Positions 42,723-51,040 of a stretch of DNA of 64,000 nt are shown here, piece by piece. This DNA is from CAITNM01 sp021298215 (GTDB lineage Bacteria; Pseudomonadota; Alphaproteobacteria; Paracaedibacterales; CAITNM01): positions 141,366-205,365 of the forward strand of contig JBKCOJ010000008.1 in the NCBI GenBank assembly GCA_046309815.1, written 5' to 3'. The notes under the pieces are model-generated. The model was not told the DNA's origin. It saw only the letters and a list, made by a program, of their open reading frames with translations, and did not search any database. Every line of letters begins with the position of its first letter. Within the stretch, counting starts at the first letter, position 1. The position numbers and the translations under genes were made by a program.

Positions 42723-43421
42723 ATGAACAAACCAATTGTTCTTTTGCACCAAGTGCAGCTTGCTGAAAATTTAGGAGCGGTTGCTCGGGCCATGGGTAAT
42801 TTTGGCTTGGAACAACTCCGATTGATTCAGCCCAAGTGTGATCCGGATGATGCAAAAGCTGTTGCGATGGCCGCTGGTAATGAGAAGGTATTAGAGAAAG
42901 CTTCGATTTATCAAAGCTTGGAGCATGCGGTAGGAGATTTAGAATTAGTTTTTGCGACAACAGCAATAGAACGCGAACTGATTAAAAATTACTGTACGCC
43001 AAAAACGGCAATTCTATTGATTCAGGATAGAAAAGTTGGCTTTTTATTTGGGCCTGAGCGCACAGGGTTAACCAATGAAGATTTATCGGTTGCTAATTGT
43101 ATTATCACTGTTCCTGTGAATCCGGATTTTTCATCCTTAAATATTGGGCAAGCCGTAGTTATCGTGCTTTATGAGTGGTATCAATTGCAGGTTAATCAAG
43201 AGTCTTGGTTACATTTGGGAGATACAAAACCCGTTCAGCAAAAAGAACTTCAGGGATTTTTTAAACTGCTAGAAGCAGAACTTGATACCGTAAATTTTTG
43301 GCGAGTGCCGCATAAAAAGGAAAAAATGTGGCAAAATATAAGGGCTGCATTTTTGAGGATGCAGCCCACTGAGCAAGAAATTCGCACGCTTTACGGTGCG
43401 ATTCAAGCGATTAAGAAATAA
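42723..43421 (+). CDS. trmJ: RNA 2'-O-methyltransferase, TrmJ-like (SpoU family)
   Basis: SPOUT methyltransferase of the TrmH/TrmJ group; TrmJ methylates the ribose at position 32 of tRNAs. The signatures are AENLGAVARAMGNFG near the start, FGPERTGLTNEDL in the middle, and the knot motif PVNPDFSSLNIGQAV. At 232 residues it is similar to E. coli TrmJ. Exact target position is inferred from family. Last gene of the operon; its stop directly abuts the stop of the convergent lipoprotein gene with no spacer. Confidence 0.88.
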   Translation: MNKPIVLLHQVQLAENLGAVARAMGNFGLEQLRLIQPKCDPDDAKAVAMAAGNEKVLEKASIYQSLEHAVGDLELVFATTAIERELIKNYCTPKTAILLIQDRKVGFLFGPERTGLTNEDLSVANCIITVPVNPDFSSLNIGQAVVIVLYEWYQLQVNQESWLHLGDTKPVQQKELQGFFKLLEAELDTVNFWRVPHKKEKMWQNIRAAFLRMQPTEQEIRTLYGAIQAIKK

Positions 43422-44090
43422 TTATTGCGCTTCAATATCTGCAGCGACTGTACATAAGAATTTCTTCTCAGAATTAAATCCTTTGAAAGCTTTTCTTCCT
43501 GCCGCGGCTACCGCACGACCTTGACCCATTGCTTTGCCATCAACAACTGGCCCACCAGCTTCTACATAGGTGAAAGTTGCTTTGTCGTCTTTTCCGTGAG
43601 TTCTAATTTCTTCAATAGCGCGATCACGAACAGATTGTCCTTCGTTTGTTTTAAAATTAGATACGGGTTTTCCTAGTAATGTTGGGTCAGATGAGGCAAC
43701 AACTGTATCGTTTCCTTCTTGATAACAAGTAATGCGCAATTTTTGAGCTGTAGCTCTGTTAACAGCAGCTTGTAGTGGAAGTTCACGACTATTTGTTTGG
43801 ATCGCTCCATTAATAACTTTAAAGAATTCTTCCGGACTGCTAATGCTTCCTTCTGTATTTGAAGTGTTAGTTAATTCATTGATGATGCTTTCAAGTGCTA
43901 TTGCCTGGTCAGCTTTAATCGGTAAAGATTTGCGGGCAACAGCTTTAGCTTTTTTATTTTGTGTATTTTTAGGCGTTTGGATATTTTTCTCTTTTATGCT
44001 TTCAGTGCTTTCTGTATTAGTGTTGCTAGTCGTGCAGGCAACGAAAAGAGCCAAAGGTGTCAGGCTTGCTAACCATAATTTTAATTTCAT
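43422..44090 (-). CDS. lipoprotein with cache-like domain (222 aa)
   Basis: A lipoprotein signal is visible: MKLKLWLASLTPLALFVAC, with the lipobox Cys at residue 19. A low-complexity Thr/Asn/Ser/Lys linker (about 20-60) follows. The folded part resembles a single Cache or similar periplasmic sensor domain, with SDPTLLGKPVSNF and KGFNSEKKFLC, but I see no signalling domain attached. It would be an outer- or inner-membrane-anchored binding protein of unknown ligand. The gene is convergent with trmJ and shares no spacer with it. Confidence 0.6.
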   Translation of the reverse strand: MKLKLWLASLTPLALFVACTTSNTNTESTESIKEKNIQTPKNTQNKKAKAVARKSLPIKADQAIALESIINELTNTSNTEGSISSPEEFFKVINGAIQTNSRELPLQAAVNRATAQKLRITCYQEGNDTVVASSDPTLLGKPVSNFKTNEGQSVRDRAIEEIRTHGKDDKATFTYVEAGGPVVDGKAMGQGRAVAAAGRKAFKGFNSEKKFLCTVAADIEAQ

Positions 44091-44191
44091 AACATTTACT
44101 CCAAATTTTTAATGTATAAAAAGTGTAACAAACTTTTCTAAAATTTTTCATTATTTTTTGATGTTGTAGGCTAACGAAGATTTTCTGTTGC

Positions 44192-44217
44192 AAAAAAGCA
44201 CTTAAAGGTCATGCTTT
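44192..44217 (-). terminator. possible terminator of the PBP1A gene
   Basis: On the minus strand AAAGCA and TGCTTT (44212-44217 with 44195-44200) pair over an 11-base loop and are followed by TTT. It overlaps the last bases of the gene including its stop. The stem is short, so support is moderate. Confidence 0.4.
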
Positions 44218-46177
44218 AACCTAGGTCGTCTAGAATTTCTTCCACAACATCCTTTTTTGCGGGGCCTTTATTTTTTGTTGGGGAGGGTATCTGTAGTTGT
44301 GCAGCCATTTTTTTAGGTGGTTGATTAGGGCCATTATATACTTCAGGTCCTCTATAAAAAGCTGCCGCAACACGTGTGGGGATCATTGATCCAGTGGATT
44401 GCTTTGCCATGTTTTTATTATCATCGTTACCTGTCCATACTCCGACAACAAGGTTTTGAAACCCTATATCGTTTGGTAAATATTCGCGCATACCAACAAA
44501 CCAAGCATCACGATCGCCGTTACTTCCTGTTTTACCCATAACGGTTGGCGCTAAATTAGCAGCACGACCGCTTCCTTCAGCAATAACAGCGCGCAATAAA
44601 ATGCGCATTTTGTGAAGCACATCAGGCTTAACAATCATTGGAGTGGGTTGCTCTTCGCGTTTGTATAGAATATTTCCTTCTTTATCCCGAATTTCTAAAA
44701 TTCCATATGGCCAAACAGCGCGACCTTCGTTGGCAAAAGTTGCAAAAGCGGCCGTTAAATCAAGAAGGGTTGTTTCAATTGCTCCAAGAGATAAAGAGAT
44801 ATGTTCTTCCATATGGCTGGTAATGCCTAAGCGGTGTGCAACTTCGATAACTTTTTTAGGGGTTGCTTTTAACATTAAGCGAATAGAGGGACTGTTAACA
44901 GAGCGTGCAAAGGCTTCTCGGATACTTACTTCACCTCGCGTTTTCCAAGTGAAGTTGCTGGGTTTCCAATTACCGATGACGATAGGACTATCGTCGATCA
45001 TGTCTTCAGGATCAACGCCTGCTTCTATTGCAGCTAGATAGATAAACATCTTGAATGCAGAGCCAGGTTGACGTAACGCTTGCGTGACTCGGTTAAATTG
45101 ACTTTTCTTATAATTCTGGCCACCAATCATGGCGCGTATAGCTCCATCGGGACTCATTGCCAATAAGCTAAGTTGTGAAGTTTTGAGCTTTTGACCCATA
45201 TCCTTCATATATTCTATGCATACTTGGTCTGCGTGGCGTTGCATTGAAGGATCTAGAGTTGTTACTACGATCAAATCGCGATCAAGACCATTAACGAAAT
45301 TGGGAATAAGTTCCATGATCCAATCACAAAAATATTTGAAATTGCTTTCTTGCTTATTATTTTCAAGGACATGAATACCTTCATTAAAATATGTTTGGGA
45401 GTCTTCAATAAAGCCAGCCTCTTGCATTAGCTGCAAAACAACTTTAGCGCGTTCTTTAGCTTTTTCAGGATTTGAAGAAGGTGAATAACGAGAAGGTGCT
45501 TTGAGAAGCCCGGCAATCACGGCTGCTTCAAAAATTGTTAATTCTCGGGCAGATTTATTGAAATAACGTTGTGCGGCAGCTTCAATACCAAATGTACCGC
45601 TACCTAGATAAACGCGATTGAGATACATGGTGAGAATGTCGTCTTTACTGAACTTCCATTCAAGCCAAACAGAGAGAAGAACTTCAAGAATTTTACGCTT
45701 AAATGAGCGATCTCGTGTATCAAAAGCGCCTTCAGTAAATAGTAGGTTTTTCGCAAGCTGTTGTGTTAAGGTTGAGCCACCTTGTACGACACGATTTGCA
45801 CGATAGTTTTCATAGGCGGCGCGTGCTAAACCAATGAAATCAACGCCAAAATGATAATAGAATCGACGATCTTCAACAGCCATAAGAGCTTGAGGCACGT
45901 GAATAGGCAAGTCTTGAATTCTTACCATTTCTTCAAAAACGTCACCATACGTGCTAATGACTGTTCCATCAACGGTTTGAATGGTAATACTTGGTGTGCG
46001 AACATTTGTTTGCAAGCGATTGAGGTCAGGAAGGTCTTGAATAAACCACAACAGGATGACTCCAAGTAAAATGGTTCCCCAAATGCTTGCTAAAAGAAAA
46101 AAGCGCCCAACAATTCCTAAAAATGTCTTTTTAGTTTTTCGAGATTTTGTTGGTTGTTTTCGCTTTTTTAATGCCAC
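44216..46177 (-). CDS. bifunctional penicillin-binding protein 1A (class A)
   Basis: Class A PBP that polymerises and cross-links peptidoglycan. A cytoplasmic tail and one membrane helix (about 23-46) come first. The glycosyltransferase domain has VEDRRFYYHFG with Glu102 and GGSTLTQQ (133-140). The transpeptidase has SxxK at Ser373-Lys376 (PGSAFK), SVN at 426-428 and KTGS at 549-552. At 653 residues it is short for PBP1A, with little extra domain between the two activities, and it ends in a Pro/Lys-rich tail. Divergence within the mrcA/pbpC type is open. Upstream is gyrB. Confidence 0.93.
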   Translation of the reverse strand: MALKKRKQPTKSRKTKKTFLGIVGRFFLLASIWGTILLGVILLWFIQDLPDLNRLQTNVRTPSITIQTVDGTVISTYGDVFEEMVRIQDLPIHVPQALMAVEDRRFYYHFGVDFIGLARAAYENYRANRVVQGGSTLTQQLAKNLLFTEGAFDTRDRSFKRKILEVLLSVWLEWKFSKDDILTMYLNRVYLGSGTFGIEAAAQRYFNKSARELTIFEAAVIAGLLKAPSRYSPSSNPEKAKERAKVVLQLMQEAGFIEDSQTYFNEGIHVLENNKQESNFKYFCDWIMELIPNFVNGLDRDLIVVTTLDPSMQRHADQVCIEYMKDMGQKLKTSQLSLLAMSPDGAIRAMIGGQNYKKSQFNRVTQALRQPGSAFKMFIYLAAIEAGVDPEDMIDDSPIVIGNWKPSNFTWKTRGEVSIREAFARSVNSPSIRLMLKATPKKVIEVAHRLGITSHMEEHISLSLGAIETTLLDLTAAFATFANEGRAVWPYGILEIRDKEGNILYKREEQPTPMIVKPDVLHKMRILLRAVIAEGSGRAANLAPTVMGKTGSNGDRDAWFVGMREYLPNDIGFQNLVVGVWTGNDDNKNMAKQSTGSMIPTRVAAAFYRGPEVYNGPNQPPKKMAAQLQIPSPTKNKGPAKKDVVEEILDDLG

Positions 46178-46184
46178 AAAAACC

Positions 46185-48602
46185 TTATACGTCTAAGTTG
46201 ACAACTTTTAGGGCATTTGTTGTGATGAATTCGCGGCGAGGCTCAACGACATCACCCATGAGGGTAGAGAAAATTTCTTCTGCTTCTTCTGCATGGTGCA
46301 TTTTTACTTGCAATAAGGTGCGTGATTCCGGATCCATGGTTGTTTGCCATAGTTCTTCATCACCCATTTCTCCAAGACCCTTGTTGCGGCGATAGGTTAC
46401 GCCTTTTCCGCCTTGCTCCATCAATATTTTAGTAAGCTCACCGATGTCAGTGATTGTCTCTTGGCGTCCTTCACGTGCTGTGATGTTAAGGGTTAACGTT
46501 TTTCCAAGAATATCGCTTAGCTGAGAAAGCAATGTTAACAAAGCTTTTGCTTCAGGAGTTGCTCGCATAGATTCATCTAGTGTCCATTTTTCGTCAACTC
46601 CGCCCCAATGGCGCACAAAGGTAATCGTCGCATCATCGTTGCGGATAGATTTCCAAGATGCATGTTGATCGTCATTTGCTTTGAGATTCGCTAACAAGCT
46701 TGAATCTTGGTCTGGTACTGTTTCTTCAAAATATCCGTGCACTAAAAGTCCTTCGAGTAACAAACGGTTTGAAATACGTCGCGCCAAAGGTTTTAAAGTG
46801 TTATCTGCTTTCAAAATTAATCCTGCCATTTGCCGCCAATCAGCACCGGTAATTTGTTCACCGGATGCAAGTGTTAAGAATGAATCCTTACACGCTGCAT
46901 CAAGCAAATAATTATCAAGAGCTGCTTGATCTTTTAAGTACACAACAGATTGGCCGCGCTTTACGGTATAAAGCGGAGGCTGCGCGATATATAGGTGTCC
47001 ACGCTTTAAAAGTTCAGGCATTTGACGGTAAAAGAAGGTGAGCAATAGAGTGCGAATGTGGCTTCCGTCAACGTCTGCATCGGTCATGATAACAATTTTG
47101 TGATAACGAAGCTTATCTGGATTGAAATCTTCTTGGCCAATGCTGGTGCCAAGAGCGGTAATAATGTTACCGATTTGGTCATAGCCAATGATTTTATCAA
47201 AACGAGCACGTTCTACGTTTAAAATTTTTCCGCGAATAGGAAGAATTGCTTGATATTTTCTATCGCGACCGCCTTTTGCGGTACCGCCCGCCGAGTCTCC
47301 CTCAACGATGAATAATTCGCATTTTGATGGGTCACGTTCTTGGCAATCGGCAAGTTTTCCAGGTAGAGAAGCGATATCAAGAGCGCCTTTACGACGTGTA
47401 AGTTCGCGTGCTTTACGCGCAGCTTCACGAGCCGCGGCAGCCTCTACAACTTTGCCAACGATATTTTTTGCATGGGCTGGATTTTCTTCAAACCACTGTT
47501 CAAGTGCTTGCCCAACGACAGATTCGACAACAGCGCGCACTTCGGATGAAACGAGTTTATCTTTTGTTTGTGATGAGAATTTAGGGTCTGGTACTTTAAC
47601 CGATAGAACGCAGCTTAATCCCTCACGAATATCGTCGCCAGTGATGGAGAGTTTGTTGTCCTTTTTACCCAGAGGGGATGATGCAATGTAGTTAGATACC
47701 AAGCGCGTTAAAGCCGCACGGAAACCTGCTAAGTGTGTACCACCATCACGTTGTGGAATATTGTTTGTAAAGCAAAGCATGCTTTCGTGATAGCTATCGG
47801 TCCATTCAAGAGCAACTTCTACGGTCATCGAATCAGCTGCTTGTGAGCAGTACAATGGCTTATCGTGAAGTGGGGTTTTTGCTTTATCGATGTATTTGAC
47901 GAATTCAATAAGCCCGCCTTCATAATTTAAAACGGTTTCATAAAAATGATCAGGGCGTTCATCACGCAAGGTGATATGCACGCCGGAATTAAGAAATGCT
48001 AATTCGCGTAAGCGGTGTTCAATCGTTGAGCGATCAAAAATTATAGCTGAGAATGTTTCTGTTGAGGGAAGAAAGCGGACTTTTGTCCCTTTTTTACCTT
48101 CGTCTGGCCCAACAAGTTGTAATGCTCCTTGAGGAACGCCATGCTCAAACCGTAAGAAATACTTATTGCCGTTACGGTAGATGGTTAGCTCTAAGAAAGA
48201 AGAAAGGGCGTTAACAACCGAAACACCTACACCGTGTAGACCACCGGAAACCTTGTAAGAGTTTTGGTCAAATTTACCACCAGCGTGAAGTTGCGTCATA
48301 ATAACTTCGGCTGCAGAAACACCCATTTCAGGGTGGATATCAACAGGGATACCACGGCCATTATCAGTTACACTTACGGAGCCATCTGCTTCAATAGTGA
48401 TCGTGATGCGATCACAATGTCCGGCTAAAGTTTCGTCAATGGCGTTATCAACGACTTCATAAACCATGTGGTGTAAGCCGGTACCGTCATCCGTATCACC
48501 GATATACATACCCGGACGCTTACGAACAGCATCTAATCCTTTTAATACCTTTATCGAATCGGCGGTATATTCTTCATTTGTTACTGTATTTGACGTACTC
48601 AT
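46185..48602 (-). CDS. gyrB: DNA gyrase subunit B
   Basis: ATPase subunit of the type II topoisomerase that supercoils DNA. The GHKL ATPase domain begins with LDAVRKRPGMYIGD and EVVDNAIDE; DNGRGIPVD and GGLHGVGVSVVNALS are its nucleotide sites. The TOPRIM domain follows, with VEGDSAGGTAKGGRD around residue 435, and the tail YRRNKGLGEMGDEELWQTTMDP is typical. 805 residues, full length. Its ATG shares a base with the recF stop (TAATG). Confidence 0.98.
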   Translation of the reverse strand: MSTSNTVTNEEYTADSIKVLKGLDAVRKRPGMYIGDTDDGTGLHHMVYEVVDNAIDETLAGHCDRITITIEADGSVSVTDNGRGIPVDIHPEMGVSAAEVIMTQLHAGGKFDQNSYKVSGGLHGVGVSVVNALSSFLELTIYRNGNKYFLRFEHGVPQGALQLVGPDEGKKGTKVRFLPSTETFSAIIFDRSTIEHRLRELAFLNSGVHITLRDERPDHFYETVLNYEGGLIEFVKYIDKAKTPLHDKPLYCSQAADSMTVEVALEWTDSYHESMLCFTNNIPQRDGGTHLAGFRAALTRLVSNYIASSPLGKKDNKLSITGDDIREGLSCVLSVKVPDPKFSSQTKDKLVSSEVRAVVESVVGQALEQWFEENPAHAKNIVGKVVEAAAAREAARKARELTRRKGALDIASLPGKLADCQERDPSKCELFIVEGDSAGGTAKGGRDRKYQAILPIRGKILNVERARFDKIIGYDQIGNIITALGTSIGQEDFNPDKLRYHKIVIMTDADVDGSHIRTLLLTFFYRQMPELLKRGHLYIAQPPLYTVKRGQSVVYLKDQAALDNYLLDAACKDSFLTLASGEQITGADWRQMAGLILKADNTLKPLARRISNRLLLEGLLVHGYFEETVPDQDSSLLANLKANDDQHASWKSIRNDDATITFVRHWGGVDEKWTLDESMRATPEAKALLTLLSQLSDILGKTLTLNITAREGRQETITDIGELTKILMEQGGKGVTYRRNKGLGEMGDEELWQTTMDPESRTLLQVKMHHAEEAEEIFSTLMGDVVEPRREFITTNALKVVNLDV

Positions 48603-49684
48603 TAAACGGCCCTTACCTGACTAGGATCAACTTCAAAACTTTGTGCATGAGGAAATATAGACTCAAAAGCATCCAGGTGCGTTCCGGTAAAGAATACCTG
48701 TAACAGTCCCTTGTTACTTGTTTGTTGCTGTAGTTCCACAATGTCGTTGAATAGTAGCACACGATTAGTAAAATCTAAATGCGAAATAACATCATCAAAT
48801 AATAAAATTAAAGGAATGTTGATGTTTTCTAATAAATACTTTAGAAAACTCATCAGAAACTTGGAAAGGATCATCTTTTGCTCACCGGTTGAGCACTTTT
48901 CGGCTAGTTGGTTTTTAAGGATGAAAAATATTTCTAAATCACTACGATGCGGGCCAAAAGTGGTCATGCCGGCGGCACCGTCGCGAGGGCGATTTTGGAA
49001 AAGCTGCTTGAGATAGTATTCCTTTTCATCATTTGGTGGGCCGAGATTTTCGGCGTTACCGCGCATGGAAGCTTTGATGGAGCTATCAAGTGGCAAAAGA
49101 TCAAGGAATGAGCTACGATTTTTGCGCATTTGTAGACCAGCGGTTGCGATGTGTTCCTCTACATTGCTAAGCCATGTATTATCAGCATTTGCTTCTAATA
49201 ATCGCAATCGTTCTTTGGTGGCATGTTCATAAGCCTTTAAAACGGTTGCGTGCTCTGGCCACAAAACAAAAATCATGCGGTCAATAAAATGGCGTCGCAC
49301 TGATGGGGTATCTAGAAATAGACGATCGGTTTCGGGGGTAAGCCAAAACAGACGCAAAATATCATTTAGGGTTTTTTGGCTTTTTAAAGGCTCACCATTT
49401 AAATGCCAAAGCCGCTTTGGCGTATTGATATCGCTAATACCTGTGCCAAGCGAGTAATCATTGATCGTGATAGAAGCTGCCCATGGATGAGCAGAGCCCT
49501 GTTGTTGTAGTTCGGAAAGCTCAGCCTTGCGCAACCCACGGCCTGCTGTAAATAGGGAAATTGCTTCTAAAATATTGGTTTTCCCCGCACCATTAGGGCC
49601 GGCAAGCACAACGAAGGGCTTATCTATTTCAAGAATAAGCTGATTATAGCTTCTGAAAGATTGCAGTTGTAAACGTTGAATCAT
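48602..49684 (-). CDS. recF: DNA replication and repair protein RecF
   Basis: ABC-type SMC-like ATPase that loads RecA at gaps. Walker A GPNGAGKTN is at 29-37; the signature STGEQK and Walker B LILLFDDVISHLD are near the C-terminus. 360 residues is normal. Its usual partners dnaA and dnaN are not adjacent; only recF-gyrB is kept. It is the first gene of the recF-gyrB pair, with translation coupling. Confidence 0.96.
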   Translation of the reverse strand: MIQRLQLQSFRSYNQLILEIDKPFVVLAGPNGAGKTNILEAISLFTAGRGLRKAELSELQQQGSAHPWAASITINDYSLGTGISDINTPKRLWHLNGEPLKSQKTLNDILRLFWLTPETDRLFLDTPSVRRHFIDRMIFVLWPEHATVLKAYEHATKERLRLLEANADNTWLSNVEEHIATAGLQMRKNRSSFLDLLPLDSSIKASMRGNAENLGPPNDEKEYYLKQLFQNRPRDGAAGMTTFGPHRSDLEIFFILKNQLAEKCSTGEQKMILSKFLMSFLKYLLENINIPLILLFDDVISHLDFTNRVLLFNDIVELQQQTSNKGLLQVFFTGTHLDAFESIFPHAQSFEVDPSQVRAV

Positions 49685-49752
49685 AAGGGTAGGGCGATTT
49701 CTAGCGTAAGCTTATCCTAGATGGTGTTTAGGTGTAGCGCAAGATATTGCCT

Positions 49753-50988
49753 TTAAATAATATCCTTTAGCTGAATCATTTCATGGCGTCTTTTGACATC
49801 CAAGAAGCCTGGGAATTTTTTATTGATAGCACGATCCAGTAATGCCTTGTAAATCTTCTCATTTTTAATAGAAGCAAGTTTTTTGCATTCTTCATCGACT
49901 ATTTGCTTAAATTCTTCTGCGTAATAAATATTGTAATTTTGAAGAACGACGAAAGATAACTGGTCGCGAGGCCGATATTGCAGCGTTGAAATAAACCCAG
50001 ACATACTGCCTTCGTGCCTAAAGATATCGCCTTGAGGATCACTTATTTTTTTAATTCCATAACAATAAAAAATAGAAGAATCTTTAGGATCTATTTGCAC
50101 GTGACTAGTTAGCATAAGTGCTGTTACTTCCGGTGGTAATGCTTGGTTATTATGCAAATGCTGATTCCATATAAGCAAATCTGAAATCGATGAAACGATT
50201 CCTCCAGATCCGCACAAAAGAGCATTACGTCCGTAAAGTTTTACTTCGTTCATAGGTTGTTTTATATAGGTGTATCCTCTGGCAACATTTGGATATTTTC
50301 CTGAAGTCTTCATTGTACGGCACGTGCCACTTTCGGGTAAGAAGGTGCTTTTCATACCCAAAGGTTTAAAGAAAGATTCATGCAGGTATGCGCTTAAGCT
50401 TTTCCCAGACAGGCGTTCAATGATTTGGCTTAAGAGAAAATATCCAGAATAGCAGTATTGATAACTGGTTCCTGGTTTGAAAAGAAGGGGCTTGCTTTTA
50501 AAGAAAGCAGTAACTTCAGCAGGTGTTAAAATGATGTCTTCGCTTGATTGAAAACCAGGAGAAGGAAGGCCAGAGGTGTGTGTTAGCATATGGTGTAAGG
50601 TAACTTTATTTGCCCATTGAGGCATTGAGCCGCTCCATATAGGATCAGAACTAGGTAAATAATGAGAAAGAGGAGTGTGCAGAGCTGCTTTTAACGATTC
50701 AATAGAAGGATTTTGGTGCCATAAAATATGCAAAAGTGCAGCGGCGGTAAATTGCTTGGTAATAGAGGCTATGAAAAATTGAGTGTCAGCTGTACAAGGT
50801 TGATTTGCTATATGGTCTGCTGTACCAAAACCATTGGCATACAGTACGGAATTGTTTTGCGCGACAGCAACAGCCCCATTAATTATGTGTGCTTGCTGAA
50901 ATCGCTGAATTTTACTGGCAATAGTTTCCGGAGAAATTGCTGTGGCTTTTAATGATCCAATCATGAGAAAGAGAATATATAAAAACAT
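49753..50988 (-). CDS. exported serine beta-lactamase-fold hydrolase
   Basis: Beta-lactamase family (PF00144) protein; members include esterases, D-aminopeptidases and peptidoglycan enzymes. Signal peptide MFLYILFLMIGSLKATA. The SxxK motif is Ser75-Ile-Thr-Lys78 (IASITKQF) and the C-terminal H-x-G is HEG in FRHEGSMSGF. The second motif, normally YxN, reads Tyr178-Cys-Tyr180 within YQYCYSGYFLL, so the Asn is replaced. LHHMLTHTSGLP is the family block before it. The substrate is unknown; a role on the cell wall or on lipids is equally possible. Single-gene unit beside mfd. Confidence 0.85.
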   Translation of the reverse strand: MFLYILFLMIGSLKATAISPETIASKIQRFQQAHIINGAVAVAQNNSVLYANGFGTADHIANQPCTADTQFFIASITKQFTAAALLHILWHQNPSIESLKAALHTPLSHYLPSSDPIWSGSMPQWANKVTLHHMLTHTSGLPSPGFQSSEDIILTPAEVTAFFKSKPLLFKPGTSYQYCYSGYFLLSQIIERLSGKSLSAYLHESFFKPLGMKSTFLPESGTCRTMKTSGKYPNVARGYTYIKQPMNEVKLYGRNALLCGSGGIVSSISDLLIWNQHLHNNQALPPEVTALMLTSHVQIDPKDSSIFYCYGIKKISDPQGDIFRHEGSMSGFISTLQYRPRDQLSFVVLQNYNIYYAEEFKQIVDEECKKLASIKNEKIYKALLDRAINKKFPGFLDVKRRHEMIQLKDII

Positions 50989-51040
50989 CTATGATTACCA
51001 GGTTAGTCTAAATTTGATAAGATAATAAAGAAATATGGAT

